Positions 1 to 10,795 of a stretch of DNA of 64,000 bases are shown here, one piece after another. Positions within the stretch are counted from its first letter, which is position 1, and every line of letters starts with the position of its first letter. The stretch spans positions 6,411,199-6,475,198 of the forward strand of contig JAJEKV010000050.1 in the NCBI GenBank assembly GCA_021234155.1, in the 5' to 3' direction. A program made the translations under genes and the position numbers. The stretch comes from Isoetes taiwanensis. Taxonomy: Eukaryota; Streptophyta; Lycopodiopsida; Isoetales; Isoetaceae. The notes beneath the pieces are model-generated. The model was not told the origin of the DNA, did not search any database, and saw only the letters and a list, made by a program, of their open reading frames with translations.

Positions 1-960
1 CCAAGCCGACACTTGCAACTCTTGAGAGTCAGGGTGACACCATTGACCCAGGAAGTGTCGGACCCATACTCGGCCCACACGAAGTGACCGACTATGAGCT
101 AGCCCACTATGGGTCCCCAGTGGCCGCGCTCAGTAGGGACCTCCCTCCACTTTGCCACTAACCCCGTTATGTGGTGCTCAATCACTCCATAGACTCCGTA
201 GCCAGGTGGGCTCTATGTACAGGCCGCATAATAATGGGAACTAATAGGTCTAAACTAGGAGCATCATCTAAATAATGGCTACTAGGTCTCTACCCCCTTC
301 CCAATACATAAGAGGTGTAAACATAAGTTCAACCATCATCATATACCAACATAACATGATAAACAACAAGAATAACAACTGATCCTAATCACATACATCT
401 AACTTATAGTTAGGGTTCATTGATTAGGATTCATGCTCAGAACTATAGGTTCTAGAATGGCTCTACTAGGACACAATGTGCAACTCAACTCGAGTCTACT
501 CGAAGTACCTTCTCATGACGAGCTGCCTCTGACTCCTTCGTTCTCCATCTCTAGCAGGCGGTTCGAGTAGATGATCTTCCTCTGCTACGCTTGCGCTTCG
601 GGACTACTACTGCAACCTCGGCTGTCGAAGACGATCCTCGAATCGGAGTTGTGGGCACGTGCTGGTGGATCAAAAGTTGGTGGAGCCAAAGTGGTCTAGG
701 TTTAGGGTTTGGCCTTTTATGTGTTAGGGTTCACATGAGGGCCACTTAGCTCCAATAGGGCGAGCCCATGTGGCGGGTCACCTATAGAGTGAAGCCATGT
801 GGAAATGGGTCACCTCCTAAGGTTGGCTAAGTTATGTAAATAACTTGGCCATGCCCCCACATTTGGTGCATACAAGTCTACTAATGTAGATTTGTATAGT
901 GACGTAGACCTAGGATATACATATTTATATCGTATATTCTAGGGGAACGTCACATTTTGC
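1..960. other. Unassigned intergenic DNA, possibly old LTR sequence
   Basis: I see no open frame of useful length and no recognisable protein. The first 250 bases are GC-richer than what follows and contain several runs resembling plant LTR sequence. From about 840 the base composition turns AT-rich and leads into the tandem array. No terminal repeat, primer-binding site or target duplication could be found, so the LTR idea is inference only. Confidence 0.3.
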
Positions 961-961
961 T

Positions 962-2457
962 CAATGGATGGCGAGTTGGTATATACCTAGTGATGCCTAA
1001 GATTTATGCACTTTGGCTAGGGGTTCAAACCCTGCCTTAGATGTCATTTCTTGATGGGAATTGTTAAGGGTTATATTAATGATGAACCTCGACGTAGTAG
1101 AACTTTTTGTTGATACATGTTCACTATGGTCCATAGAGGAAAAATGAGATCACACAAGAACCCGCTTAAAATATGGATAGGATATATGTAGATGTCTACT
1201 AGTATCATTTTTTCATTATAACTTTTGATCCAACTCGATTCAAAAAACTTTTTTGTCTCCGATGACTTCCTAATATAACCTAGAACAAAACATAAAAATA
1301 TATAAGAAATAAGCAAAAAATCTTTTTAAGGTTAACGATATGGGAGATGAAATACATCATAACCATATATCATTGGAAAAATTATAATGCATGTACCATT
1401 TTTTGAGGTGGATCAAAAGTTATGGGAAAAAACAAAAGTTTTGCTCTTTGCATTAATGTGGTGAGTTGGTGGGGATAAAATGAGACCTAATGGTGATGTG
1501 TCTACTAGACTTGGTTGTCCGATGACTTCCTAATATAACCTTTGACTTTAGGGGAGATATCTCTGCCTACAAATTATACATGTACCACAAAAGTTTTGCT
1601 CAACAGATATGTGGTAAGTTGGTATAGACCTAGTGATGTCTAAGATTTGTGGGGGTTCAAACCCTGCCCTAGATGTTATTTCTTATGGAAATTGCTAGGG
1701 GTTATATTAATGATGAACCTCGACATAGTAAAACTTTTTGTTGATACATGTTCCCTATGGTCCATTCGGTGCAACCCGATATGGATAGGATATGTAGATG
1801 TCTACTAGACTTGGCTGTCTGGTGACTTCCTAATATGGACCTTAAACAAAAACATAAAAAATACTCGTGACTTCTTAAGGCGGCAGATATCTTTACCTAC
1901 AAATTGTGCATGTACCACAAAAGTTTTGCTCAACAAATATGTGGCGAGTTGGTATAGACCTAGTGATGCCTAAGATTTGTGCACTTTGGTTAGGGGTTCA
2001 AACCCTGCCTTAGATGTCATTTCTTGATGGGAGTTGCTAGGGGTTATATTAATGATGAACCCCACCGTAGTAGAACCTTTTGTTGATAAATGTTCACATG
2101 GTCCATTCGGCGCAACCCGATATGGACCGATATGGATAGGATATGTAGGTGTCCACTAGACTTGGCTGTTTGGTGACTTCCTAATATGGACCTTAAACAA
2201 AAATATAAAAAATACTCGTGACTTCCTAAGGCAGGAGATATCTCTGCCTATATATCTCTTCCTATGGCGAGCTGGTATAGACCTAGTGATGCCTAAGATT
2301 TGTGCACTTTGGTCAGGGGTTCAAACTTTGCCTTAGATGTCATTTCTTAATGGGAGTTGCTAGGGGTTTGTTGATATATGTTCACTATGGTCCATTTGGC
2401 GCAACCCGATATGGATAGGATATGTAGGTGTTTACTAAACTTGGCTGTCTGGTGACT
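962..2457 (+). repeat. Degenerate tandem array with tRNA-like A and B boxes
   Basis: At least four related units start near 964, 1608, 1938 and 2262, with a partial one near 1455; the last three have a period of about 330 bp. Each begins with a motif like TGGCGAGTTGG, followed by GGTTCAAACCC. In unit one these lie at 969-979 and 1022-1032, in the third full unit at 1942-1952 and 1995-2005. They match the RNA polymerase III A-box and B-box consensus at tRNA-like spacing, as in tRNA-derived SINEs. The second unit has a shorter gap (1612-1622, 1654-1664). The fourth has a decayed B box near 2318. The array ends abruptly where the LINE begins. No A-tail or target duplication is visible, so these may be SINE copies or a satellite derived from one. 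Confidence 0.55.
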
Positions 2458-4231
2458 TTTTACTCTTGGTCCAATAAGCAGAAAGGTCAGGACTGAGTCT
2501 ACTGCCTCCTTGACCATTTTTATGTTGCTAATAGGACAACTAGCTTTATGAATTGTGTGCTTTGTACAGGCTGATTTGTGCTTCTCACATTCAGACCATA
2601 TTCTGCAAGTACTGACATTCGAATCCTTACCGGAGGTACATGAGAAGGGATGCTTGCCCTTCAAGTTTAATACAAGCTACCTGACTAAGCAGAGCTTTGT
2701 AGATGCTTTCAAATTATGTCTTGCCTTGTTGCCTTGTATCCTTACCTAGCATGAAAAGATGGGTACATAAGGTACAAGCTATGAAGAAATGGATAAAGTC
2801 ATGGGGCATGGATCGTGCTGCTATATTTAGAAAGGAGAAAAATGACCTCTATAATGTACTAAGAAGCATTAGACAAGATCTGTTGAACGATCCCCTTGAG
2901 TTGGTAAGCAAAATAGAGAGGAGGAGATGGAAAGAAGGGCAAAGGCTTATTGAAGACGAAGAGGCAAGGGGAGCTGCTATATTGTCAAAATCTAAGTGGT
3001 ATGCAGAGGTGTTCTTTAGGGTGGCAGGTGCCAGGCTAGTAGAGAATCTAGGGTCTTGAATGATAAGGGGGTGATCATCGACAAGCAACACGATATTGGT
3101 GTCTTTCTTAAACAGACATACCAGTCTCTTTTCTCGGAGGACCCTTAGCCGATGGGTTTTGATGATGCAATGGAGGCTTGCTCCAGGGCGCTCTATGGCA
3201 ATGGGCAAGTCCCCTGGTCCAGATGGGATTCCCCCGAGTTTTATGTGGAATTTTGGCCTGAACTTAAGGTGGATTTGGTAGCAGCCATCGGAGGAGCATG
3301 GTCGACCAGGGAACTTCACCTGGCCATTTCCGTGGGCTTTATTTCCTTGATTCCTAAAGTGGACAGACCATTGTCTATAGGCGAGTGGAGACCCATTGCT
3401 CTGACTAACATTACTTATAAGATTTTGGCTAAGATCATTGCCTCCAAAATGAAACCTATGCTGCATAGAGTGATTGATCATGAGCAGTCTGCCTTCCTAC
3501 CAGGTAGATCCATATTGGATAATTATCTTGCAGCAAAGGAAGGGGCACATTGGTGTCAAAGATCATGTCAACCGGTAGTTCTCTTGAAGTTGGACTTCAA
3601 GAGAGCATATGACTCTTTACGTTGGCAATGCTTAGAGAGGATTATGCATCGAATGGGATTCCATCCCGATTTGGTTGGGAAGGTAATGGGCCTTAACAAT
3701 CTTGCTAGTGCATCAGTGATCCTCAATGGGAGGCCTACAGGGCTATTCCAAATAAGGAAGGGAGTAAGACAAGGATGCCCACTAGCGCCCTATCTATTCC
3801 TCATTGTAGCTAATGTTCTGACACATTTAGTCAATTTTGAGGTACAGCTACCGAGAATTGAGGGACTGAGGCTTCTAAGCATGGCTAATAAGATGCTCAC
3901 CATTATGCAATATGCGGATGACACCTTCTTATTTCTCAGGTATGATGACCAGAGTTTGACTAAGTTTAAAGGAGTTCTTTTCAAGTTTCTCTATTGCATC
4001 TGGAATTGAGCTCAATAGGAACAAATGCTCTATCCTTTGGCCGCATGAGGGACAAGTGCACCACACTGTTTTGGCCCATGGGCTTCAAATACTAAGAAAA
4101 GACACAATGAAGCTTCTAGGCATTCCCCTCTGTCTTCAGGCCTCTACTCGTGGGCTGTGGACCCCCATTCTGAAGAAGGTTCAGAGGAAAATAAATTTTT
4201 GGTCATCAAGAAGCCTCTCTACAGCGGGCAG

Positions 4232-4389
4232 TGTAACGGGCCCATGGTAGACCGCTCGAGTATTCGAACCTTGAATGTGCCTGTGGGGCATTCCCGAGAC
4301 ACCGGCATAAATGGGTACAAGCGACTACTCATAAAAGTCTAGATGGTTTTGCCCAGTTGGTTAAGGGCATGTCGGTTAGGAACGTTACA
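4232..4389 (+). repeat. TRIM left LTR
   Basis: This 158-bp terminal repeat starts TGTAACGGGCCC and ends GTTACA, an imperfect short inverted pair typical of plant LTRs. Near its 3' end, 4351-4368, is a perfect GCCC/GGGC stem around AGTTGGTTAA, which looks like a tRNA D-arm and contains an A-box-like motif. Confidence 0.93.
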
Positions 4390-4391
4390 GT

Positions 4392-4403
4392 TGGTATCAG
4401 AGC
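4392..4403 (+). promoter_or_regulatory. TRIM primer-binding site, initiator tRNA-Met
   Basis: TGGTATCAGAGC lies two bases after the left LTR and is the standard plant retrotransposon site complementary to the 3' end of initiator tRNA-Met. Similarity to the tRNA appears to continue, with gaps, into AGGTCTCAAGTTCGAG downstream, giving a B-box-like GTTCGAGTCTC at 4413-4423. Confidence 0.93.
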
Positions 4404-4543
4404 AGGTCTCAAGTTCGAGTCTCCATGGGTGCCTATATGCATGGGTAATTTGCAAAGACTTGGTAATCATTGTCACATCGTATGACATAGACATGGTATA
4501 GCCTTGGATGCTCGAGGACGAGCATAGTTCTAGTGGAAGAGAC

Positions 4544-4701
4544 TATAACGGGCCCATGGTAGACCGCTCGAGTATTCGAACCTTGAATGTGCCTGTGGGG
4601 CGTTCCCGAGACACCGGCATAAATGGGTAGAAGCGACTACTCATAAAAGTCTAGATGGTTTTGCCCAGTTGGTTAAGGGCATGTCAGTTAGAAACATTAC
4701 A
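4544..4701 (+). repeat. TRIM right LTR
   Basis: This second 158-bp copy starts TATAACGGGCCC and ends ATTACA. The G-to-A change at its second base breaks the canonical TG start. It repeats the D-arm-like stem at 4663-4680. It is followed directly by the target duplication GGCAG. Confidence 0.93.
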
Positions 4702-5983
4702 GGCAGAGTGACAGTAGGCAATGTTGTGCTTGGATCCTCATATGTCTTCTAATCCTCGGTCCTCGTGGGCCCTAAGGCAGTCTATGAGAAGCTCCAGAGG
4801 ATGATCAGGAAGTTCATATGGAATGGTTCCTCTGAACTTGCATGATCTGAGGTATGCAGAGACAACGAGAGATGGGGGATTGGGTGCAAGGAGTTACTGC
4901 TGCAAGCTTAGGTCCTGGTAGCAAAAATAATCTGGAGATCTCTTATGGGAAAGCAATCATCTGTGCTTCACTTTGTTTGATTCTGGCTCAGCAAATACGC
5001 ACCCTTAGACAGGCCATCAGTTCCTATGGATGAGGTAAGCTCTTTTGTTTTACTCTTTCTCTATGCCCCGTGGTGTATCTCCTATTATGCAAGCTCTACT
5101 CAATGCATGGTAAGAGGTCGCTAGTGTGTTGGACAAGAACATTTTTAGATTCATTTTGGCTAATGTGCATGATTCTTCAGGGATTGTAGGCCTTGGTGAG
5201 GTCTAAGGGATAGAGGGCCAAGAGGGATATTCAGTAAGTGGTTACAGGCTAAAAAAGAACCTCTCTTTGTTCAAGATTGTGGCCGGCTTGGATGTTACAG
5301 ACGAGGTGTTCCTACTACTCTTGGTGGGTTCCTGGCAATGCTGGTGCTCAAAGAAGATACAGTTCCTGTGGTTAGCTCTCCAAGATGCAATCAGCACCAT
5401 GTCTCGGTTGAGAAGGAGAAAAATAGTGGGATCAGATCTCTGCCCACTAGGATGTGGACAATGTGAATCATTAGAGCACATGTTCTTCTGTTCTACGGTG
5501 GTGGACTTTTGGCACTGGGTTTCACCCATACTTCACTTAACCTCTGACGAGTGGAAGTAGCCACATATTTTATTGGTTTCAGCTATGTCAAAGACCAGAG
5601 CTTCGGTCATCAACATTGCTCTATGGGCAGTCTAGAAACATAGGTGTGATGTCGCAATTGGAAAACACACTCTCTACCAGTCGAATCCGCAAATACTTCA
5701 ATATGGAGTTTGCAATGATGGGGTTGGGGCACCATAGGAAATATGGTAGAAATTATGATAAGGAGCTAGACAAGATTGGTAGTATACAAGGCTTCAACAT
5801 GTTTTTCCGTTGCTCTTGGTGCACGGAGGAAGTAGCCAATGGCCTAACTTAAACCTTGGCAGTTAGCCCCCTAACTCCCCTTGGGACTAGGCGGGTTCCC
5901 CTTGTGCTCATGGATGATATCTAAATATAAGGTTCATCTACGTGTTTTTACTTTTTATTATATTAATATAATATACATACCTC

Positions 5984-6015
<32 letters not shown>

Positions 6016-6017
<2 letters not shown>

Positions 6018-6229
6018 AAGAGCAAAACAAAAAAGGGGGCGAGAGAGAGCAAGTGAAAATAAATGTTAAAGGGAGCGTATACATTGCACTTGGATGAGCC
6101 TATGGTACACCATTATTTGTTTTGTCTTACATTTAGAGAGAAAAACAATCTTTTAAATCCTTTCCACATCCAAGTGGGCCATTCAAACAGCATTAATCAC
6201 ATGCAAGTTGCCAACCACTTTGGCCATAC
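6016..6229. other. Spacer with weak homology to the following unit
   Basis: From about 6081 the sequence resembles, at low identity, the stretch starting near 6551: a CATTGCACTT start, a similar 'matching' tract and ATTAATCACA near the end. This points to an older duplication layer beneath the obvious tandem copies. No coding sequence is seen. Confidence 0.4.
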
Positions 6230-7696
6230 CAGCTAAGTTCAATTTGTGCTAAGTCGTAATATCTAAGTAGTTAGATTGATAACTTTTCCTTGATGATGAA
6301 GGAAGAAGACAGGGCTTCATAATTTAGAAGAGGCCAATAGAACCAACCATACGAGTGGATGATAAAAGTCATGATTGTTTTATAATCCTTATAAACTTTC
6401 AAATTTGGCATTATGAAGAATATGCTTTACGTTGTGGTGAGGATCATCGTACAAATCAAAATAATACCCTGCTTATTTTAAACATGCTAAAATTATTATG
6501 TATATGAAACGTGTAGGAAATGGATGTTAATGGAGACATAATGTGCACATACATTGCACTTAGATGTGTTTTTGGTACATGATACTGTATTCAATTTCAA
6601 CTATTATAACAGGCCATCCCACTAGAACAACAATTACCCAAACTCTTTCTACATCCAAATGGGCCATCGAGTACATTAATCACACATAGTTGTCATTTGG
6701 GACCACACTATCTGAGTCCCATGACATTTGTGATGCATCAAGATAGAGCTCCTTAAGTGAGAAGTCATTAGAACCAACCGCGTCAATAAACTGACTGAAG
6801 TTGGCATGGTTAGGAGTTTCTTTCAGCTTGGAAGTGGGCCTTATGAGAGACACATTTTGGAGGATCATCGGAGAAGTCGAAAATGTTATCTACTCATTTG
6901 ATTAGGTTATTCCCTTTTCTTTTTTCCCCTTTTTGCTTATTTTTCCACCAAAAAATGCACACTTTAAATTAGCTGACATTTTCATTTTCAAAGCCAAATT
7001 ATGCTTACAAGACCGAATGCCTTGTTACCATGATATGTGTCCATCTATTCTGGCATGTCATCAAGACACCTACAAAAAAAAGCTATGAAATCCAAAGTTG
7101 TGCACAAAAGATCTTGAAGTCAATACCACACCACCATATATGCCACCTCATCAAAGTGATGACATCACCATCCTAGTCACTAGAAATTTGCCATGCCACC
7201 TGATTTCAACCTTTGACGTAAAGGTTGCCTAAGGCTAAAAGCTTAAAAAATTCCTTAAAAGATAATTTTTGCCATGTCATCATCATTGCCATTTGCCATA
7301 CTACCATCTCTTACTAGTCGTTATTAGAACTTTCTGCTGATTTCTTGCAAAAAGAAATAGCAAAAAGGATATAAGAAAAAATGCATAGAAGAATTGATTG
7401 AGAAATGACTAATTTCCACCCCAACACCCTCTAACAAAAGACTAATTTAATCCTATTATAGTCTAGCCACTAAATCCATCTTTTCAACCAATTTTCACCT
7501 CTACATTTAGCACGGTTGAAGGGTTGTTGCCCCCCTAAAGCATGTCCAGTTACCAAAAAAATAGAACTTTTAACCCTTATATACCCAGACATCTTCTCTT
7601 GATCCATGCATGTGGAATGATTACTCTTCAACAAGATTTATACATGCCAAAAAATAAAATGTAACAAAGATTTTTGACCCTGAAACAAAATCTTGC
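6230..7696. repeat. Tandem duplication, copy A (about 1.47 kb)
   Basis: This non-coding unit starts AGCTAAGTTCAATTTGTGCT and is repeated from 7697 with high similarity along its whole length. Shared landmarks are the GAGGCCAATAGAACCAACCA block (6330 and 7794), the GGACCACACTATCTGAGTCC block (6699 and 8169) and a block near the end containing GAAGGGTTGTTGCCCCC. No protein or structural RNA is recognised. Short open stretches in it differ between copies and are not conserved. Confidence 0.9.
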
Positions 7697-9531
7697 AGCT
7701 AAGTTCAATTTGTGCTAAGTCGTAATCTCTTAGTTAGATTGATAACTTCTCCTTGATGATGAAGGAATAAGACAAGGCTTCATAATTTAGAAGAGGCCAA
7801 TAGAACCAACCATATGAGTGGATGATAATAGTCATGATTGTTCTATAATCCTTTCAAATTTTCAAGTTTGGCTTTACATTGTGGTGAGGATCATCGTACA
7901 AATCAAAATAATACCCTACTTATTTTAAACATGCTAAAATTATTATGTATATGAAACATGTAGGAAATGGACAGTCAAGAATGTGAAAGCATATGTTAAT
8001 GGGGACATAGTGTGCATATACATTGCACTTAGATGTGTTTTTGGTACACGATATTGTATTCAATTTCAACTATTATAACAGGCCATCCCACTAGAACAAC
8101 AATTACCCAAACTCTTTCTACATCCAAATGGGCCATCCAGTACATTAATCACACATAGTTGTCATTTGGGACCACACTATCTGAGTCCCATGACATTTGT
8201 GATGCATCAAGATAGAGCTCCTTAAGTGAGAAGTCATTAGAACCAACCGCGTCAATAAACTTCTTTCAGCTTGGAAGTGGGCCTTATGAGAGACACATTT
8301 TGGAGGATCATCGGAGAAGTCGAAAATGTTATCTACTCATTTGATTAGGTTATTCCCTTTTCTTTTTCCCCCTTTTTTTTGGAAGGAGCCCGGGGGGGAG
8401 GGGGGGCAACATCAAAAGTAGTGTTAGCATTTACAAAGTGCAATCATCATAAATCATTATGATGGTCCAATACATTTGCAAGGATTGGAAAGTTTGAGGT
8501 TACTGTAGCAGTTTGAAATTCGTCTCAAAGTTTTGGGAATTATACAAATTGAAAACAACTTTGATAACTCTAAACCCATGTTAATGTGAAGAATCTGCAA
8601 ATTTTCACCACCCATTTACCTCCTTTTCTCCTTGATTGGATCCCATGGCTAATTGGTCTCCGTGGATGATAAAAGTACATTGATTATATTCCCTTTTTAT
8701 TGACCCATATCCCATTTGATCCCACTATATTTGCTTATTTTTCCACCAAAAAATGCGCACTTTAAATTAGTTGACATTTTCATTTTCAAAGCCAAATTAT
8801 GCTTACAAGACCGAATGGCTTGTCACCATGACACATATCCATCCATTCTGGCATGTCATCAAGACACCTACAAAAAAAGGCTATGAAATTCAAAGTTATG
8901 CACAAAAGATCTTGAAGTCAATACCACACCACCATATATGCCACCTCATCAAAGTGATGACATCACCATCCTAGTCACTAGGAATTTGCCATGCCACCTG
9001 ATTTCAACCTTTGGCGTAAAGGTTGCCTAAGGCTAAAAGCTCAAAAAATTCCTTAAAAGATAATTTTGCCATGTCATGATCATTGCCATTTGCCATACTA
9101 CCATCTCTTACTAGTCATTATTAGAACTTGTTGCAGATTTCTTGCAAAAAGAAATAGCAAAAAGGACATAAGAAAAATATGCATAGAGAAGAGTTGGTGG
9201 AGAAACGACTAATTTCCACCCCAACACCCTCTAACAAAAGAAATCCTATTATAGTCTAGCCACGAAATTCATCTTCTCAACCAATTTTCACCTCTACATT
9301 TAGCATGGGTGAAGGGTTGTTGCCCCCCAAAGCGTGTCTAGTTACCAAAAAAATCTAACTTTTAACCCTTATATACCCAGACATCTCTTGATCTGTGTAT
9401 GTGGAATGATTACTCTTCAACAAGATTTATACATGCGCAAACCCTCATGCATGAAACAACTCCGATGTGGAGGATCATTACCAGAAACATGATGATAACA
9501 ACAAATCACAATAGTTGAAACAAAATCTTGC
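7697..9531. repeat. Tandem duplication, copy B (about 1.83 kb)
   Basis: This is the second head-to-tail copy of the unit at 6230. It is longer mainly because of about 350 extra bases at roughly 8373-8725, next to a poly(T)/poly(G) stretch. Either an insertion entered this copy or copy A lost it between two CCCTTTTT tracts. A further 24-bp run of copy A (CTGACTGAAGTTGGCATGGT and neighbours, about 6790) is missing here. The unit starts again at 9532 but breaks off at about 9600. Confidence 0.88.
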
Positions 9532-9600
9532 AGCTAAGTTCAATTTGTGCTAAGTCATAATGTCTAAGTAGTTAGCTTGATAACGTTTCCTTGATGATGA

Positions 9601-9800
9601 AGACAAACAGACAGACAGGCAGACAGGAGACAGGAGATAGGCAGGCAGGCCGACAACCAGCCAGATAGAGGGCCAACCAGACAGACAGCCAGACAGACAG
9701 ACATCTGGCCGGCCAAACAGACAGACAAACAGACAAGGCAGCAGGCAGGCAGGCCGGCCGTCCAGATGGACGGACGGACAAACCGACCGACTGACCTAAC
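9601..9800. repeat. CAGA/CAGG-type degenerate microsatellite
   Basis: About 200 bases are built from tetranucleotides such as CAGA, CAGG, CCAG and GGAC. The array replaces the third tandem copy at about 9600. The long open frame on the minus strand here, rich in Cys, Leu, Ser and Val, is a product of the repeat and is not called as a gene. Confidence 0.85.
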
Positions 9801-10394
9801 CTAAAGCCTAATCTCATTATGATGGGTTTACATGGACGAGGTGCGAATGACTGATTTAAAAGCTGCTGAACTTGGGCTGACCCCAAAAAAATTCAGCCCC
9901 GTTTTGAAAAATCAGCCCTCGCAAGATCCAACTTGCGTAGCTGACACAGCGCTGGATTTTTTTATCAGTGCTGGCTCCGCTAGAACTCAGCGCAGGCCTT
10001 CTCTTCTCCATGTGAACCACTCATTAGAACTAGAATCTTTTCTAGCCCTAAGTCTTTCTGTCCTTGTAAACAAAATCTATTATGTCTATTTGTCAAATCT
10101 AAGTGAGCCAATAATGCATGTTAGAAATGAACAGAAAGAAAATCTTGTACATAAAAGCAATCGACTATACATATGAGATAAAGCTTGCCTGTAAGAGCAT
10201 ATTGGCATGCAGCAAAAAATCAACAAGAAGTGATTTACCTGTTTGCATATACATGAAAAATGATATACCCATTATCTTTTTTTGACAAAATAGCATCCAT
10301 GCTTTTCCATAACCAATATTGCATGTGAAACAATCAACATGGACATAATGTCCAGAAAAACCATTGAAGACATTGTGGGCCCAATCATAGAGCT
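9801..10394. other. Intergenic, nothing recognised
   Basis: A 114-codon open frame (9832-10176, +) has no family resemblance, no splice context and composition like its surroundings. I treat it as chance. Confidence 0.4.
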
Positions 10395-10795
10395 CTAAAG
10401 CATAGAAGAATTGGTGGAGAAATGGCTATATTCCACCGGAATGCCCTCTAACAACAAAAATCCTATTATGATCTAGCCACTAAGTCTATGTTCCCAACCG
10501 ATTTCCTTCTCTACATTTAACATGGGTGAAGGGTTGTTGCCCCCTAAAGTATGTCCAGTTACCAGAAAGCAGAACTATGAATTCTTATACACCTAGGCAT
10601 CTTCTTTGACCCATGCATATGGAATGATTCATCTTCAACAAGATTTATAGGGTTTTGCCAAAAAAAATAAACAGGAACAAAGATTTTTGGCTTCTTTCTG
10701 ATCAAATCATGGATAAATAACTCGATTTGGAGGATCATCACTAAAAGCGTCCCGATAACAGCAAATAACAATAGTTGAAACAAAATTTTGCACTG
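10395..10795. repeat. Displaced third copy of the tandem unit, 3' part
   Basis: This segment matches the end of units A and B: compare 7383-7690 and 9467-9531, sharing GAAGGGTTGTTGCCCCC, GTCCAGTTACC, CTTCAACAAGATTTATA and ATAGTTGAAACAAAA. It is more diverged than A is from B. The third copy's beginning lies at 9532-9600, so about 800 bases of microsatellite and unrelated DNA separate its two ends. Confidence 0.8.

Larger units (their letters stand above)
4232..4701 (+). mobile_element. Complete TRIM (mini LTR retrotransposon)
   Basis: Two direct repeats of 158 bp bound a 154-bp centre, 470 bp in total, with no coding capacity. The repeats run TG...CA (first) and TA...CA (second) and differ at about six positions. 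A 5-bp target duplication, GGCAG, lies at 4227-4231 and 4702-4706. A primer-binding site complementary to initiator tRNA-Met follows the left LTR at once, and a short purine run (about 4532-4542) precedes the right LTR. These are the defining features of terminal-repeat retrotransposons in miniature, which rely on proteins of larger LTR elements. It sits inside the LINE, so it inserted later. Confidence 0.95.
2560..5560 (+). pseudogene. LINE ORF2 remains: endonuclease C-terminus, RT, zf-RVT
   Basis: The longest open piece, 3152-4009, holds most of the reverse transcriptase. It shows a GEWRPIALTNITYKILAK block, FLPGRSILDN, LKLDFKRAYDSLRW, RKGVRQGCPLAPYLFLI and the catalytic YADD at about 3911-3922. 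The upstream KSPGPDGIPP block lies in a second frame (within 3096-3281), so a frameshift separates it from the rest. The frame shifts again at about 3990, and the thumb region continues at 4056-4230 (MKLLGIPL). After the TRIM, translation resumes at 4707 with several stops. The zf-RVT part is open at 5267-5560. Together these match plant L1 ORF2 in order and spacing. At least five lesions rule out activity. Confidence 0.88.
2460..6015 (+). mobile_element. 5'-truncated L1-type LINE with poly(A) tail
   Basis: This non-LTR retrotransposon reads left to right. It begins with the last part of the APE-type endonuclease (a CFSHSDH motif near 2577) and continues through a linker, reverse transcriptase and the C-terminal zf-RVT region with its CPLGCGQCESLEH motif near 5440-5480. 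It ends in an uninterrupted A31 at 5985-6015. The N-terminal endonuclease and ORF1 are missing, as expected from incomplete target-primed reverse transcription. The left breakpoint falls inside the tandem array. No convincing target duplication was found. A TRIM interrupts it at 4232-4701. Many stops and shifts show it is dead. Confidence 0.9.

Noticed and set aside
969-1032. A functional tRNA gene
   Set aside because: A and B boxes are present but no cloverleaf with acceptor and anticodon stems can be drawn, and the unit is repeated with decay.
9572-9886. Cys/Leu-rich minus-strand frame that looks like a disulfide-rich peptide
   Set aside because: It lies on the CAGA/CAGG microsatellite and its residues follow the tetranucleotide period.
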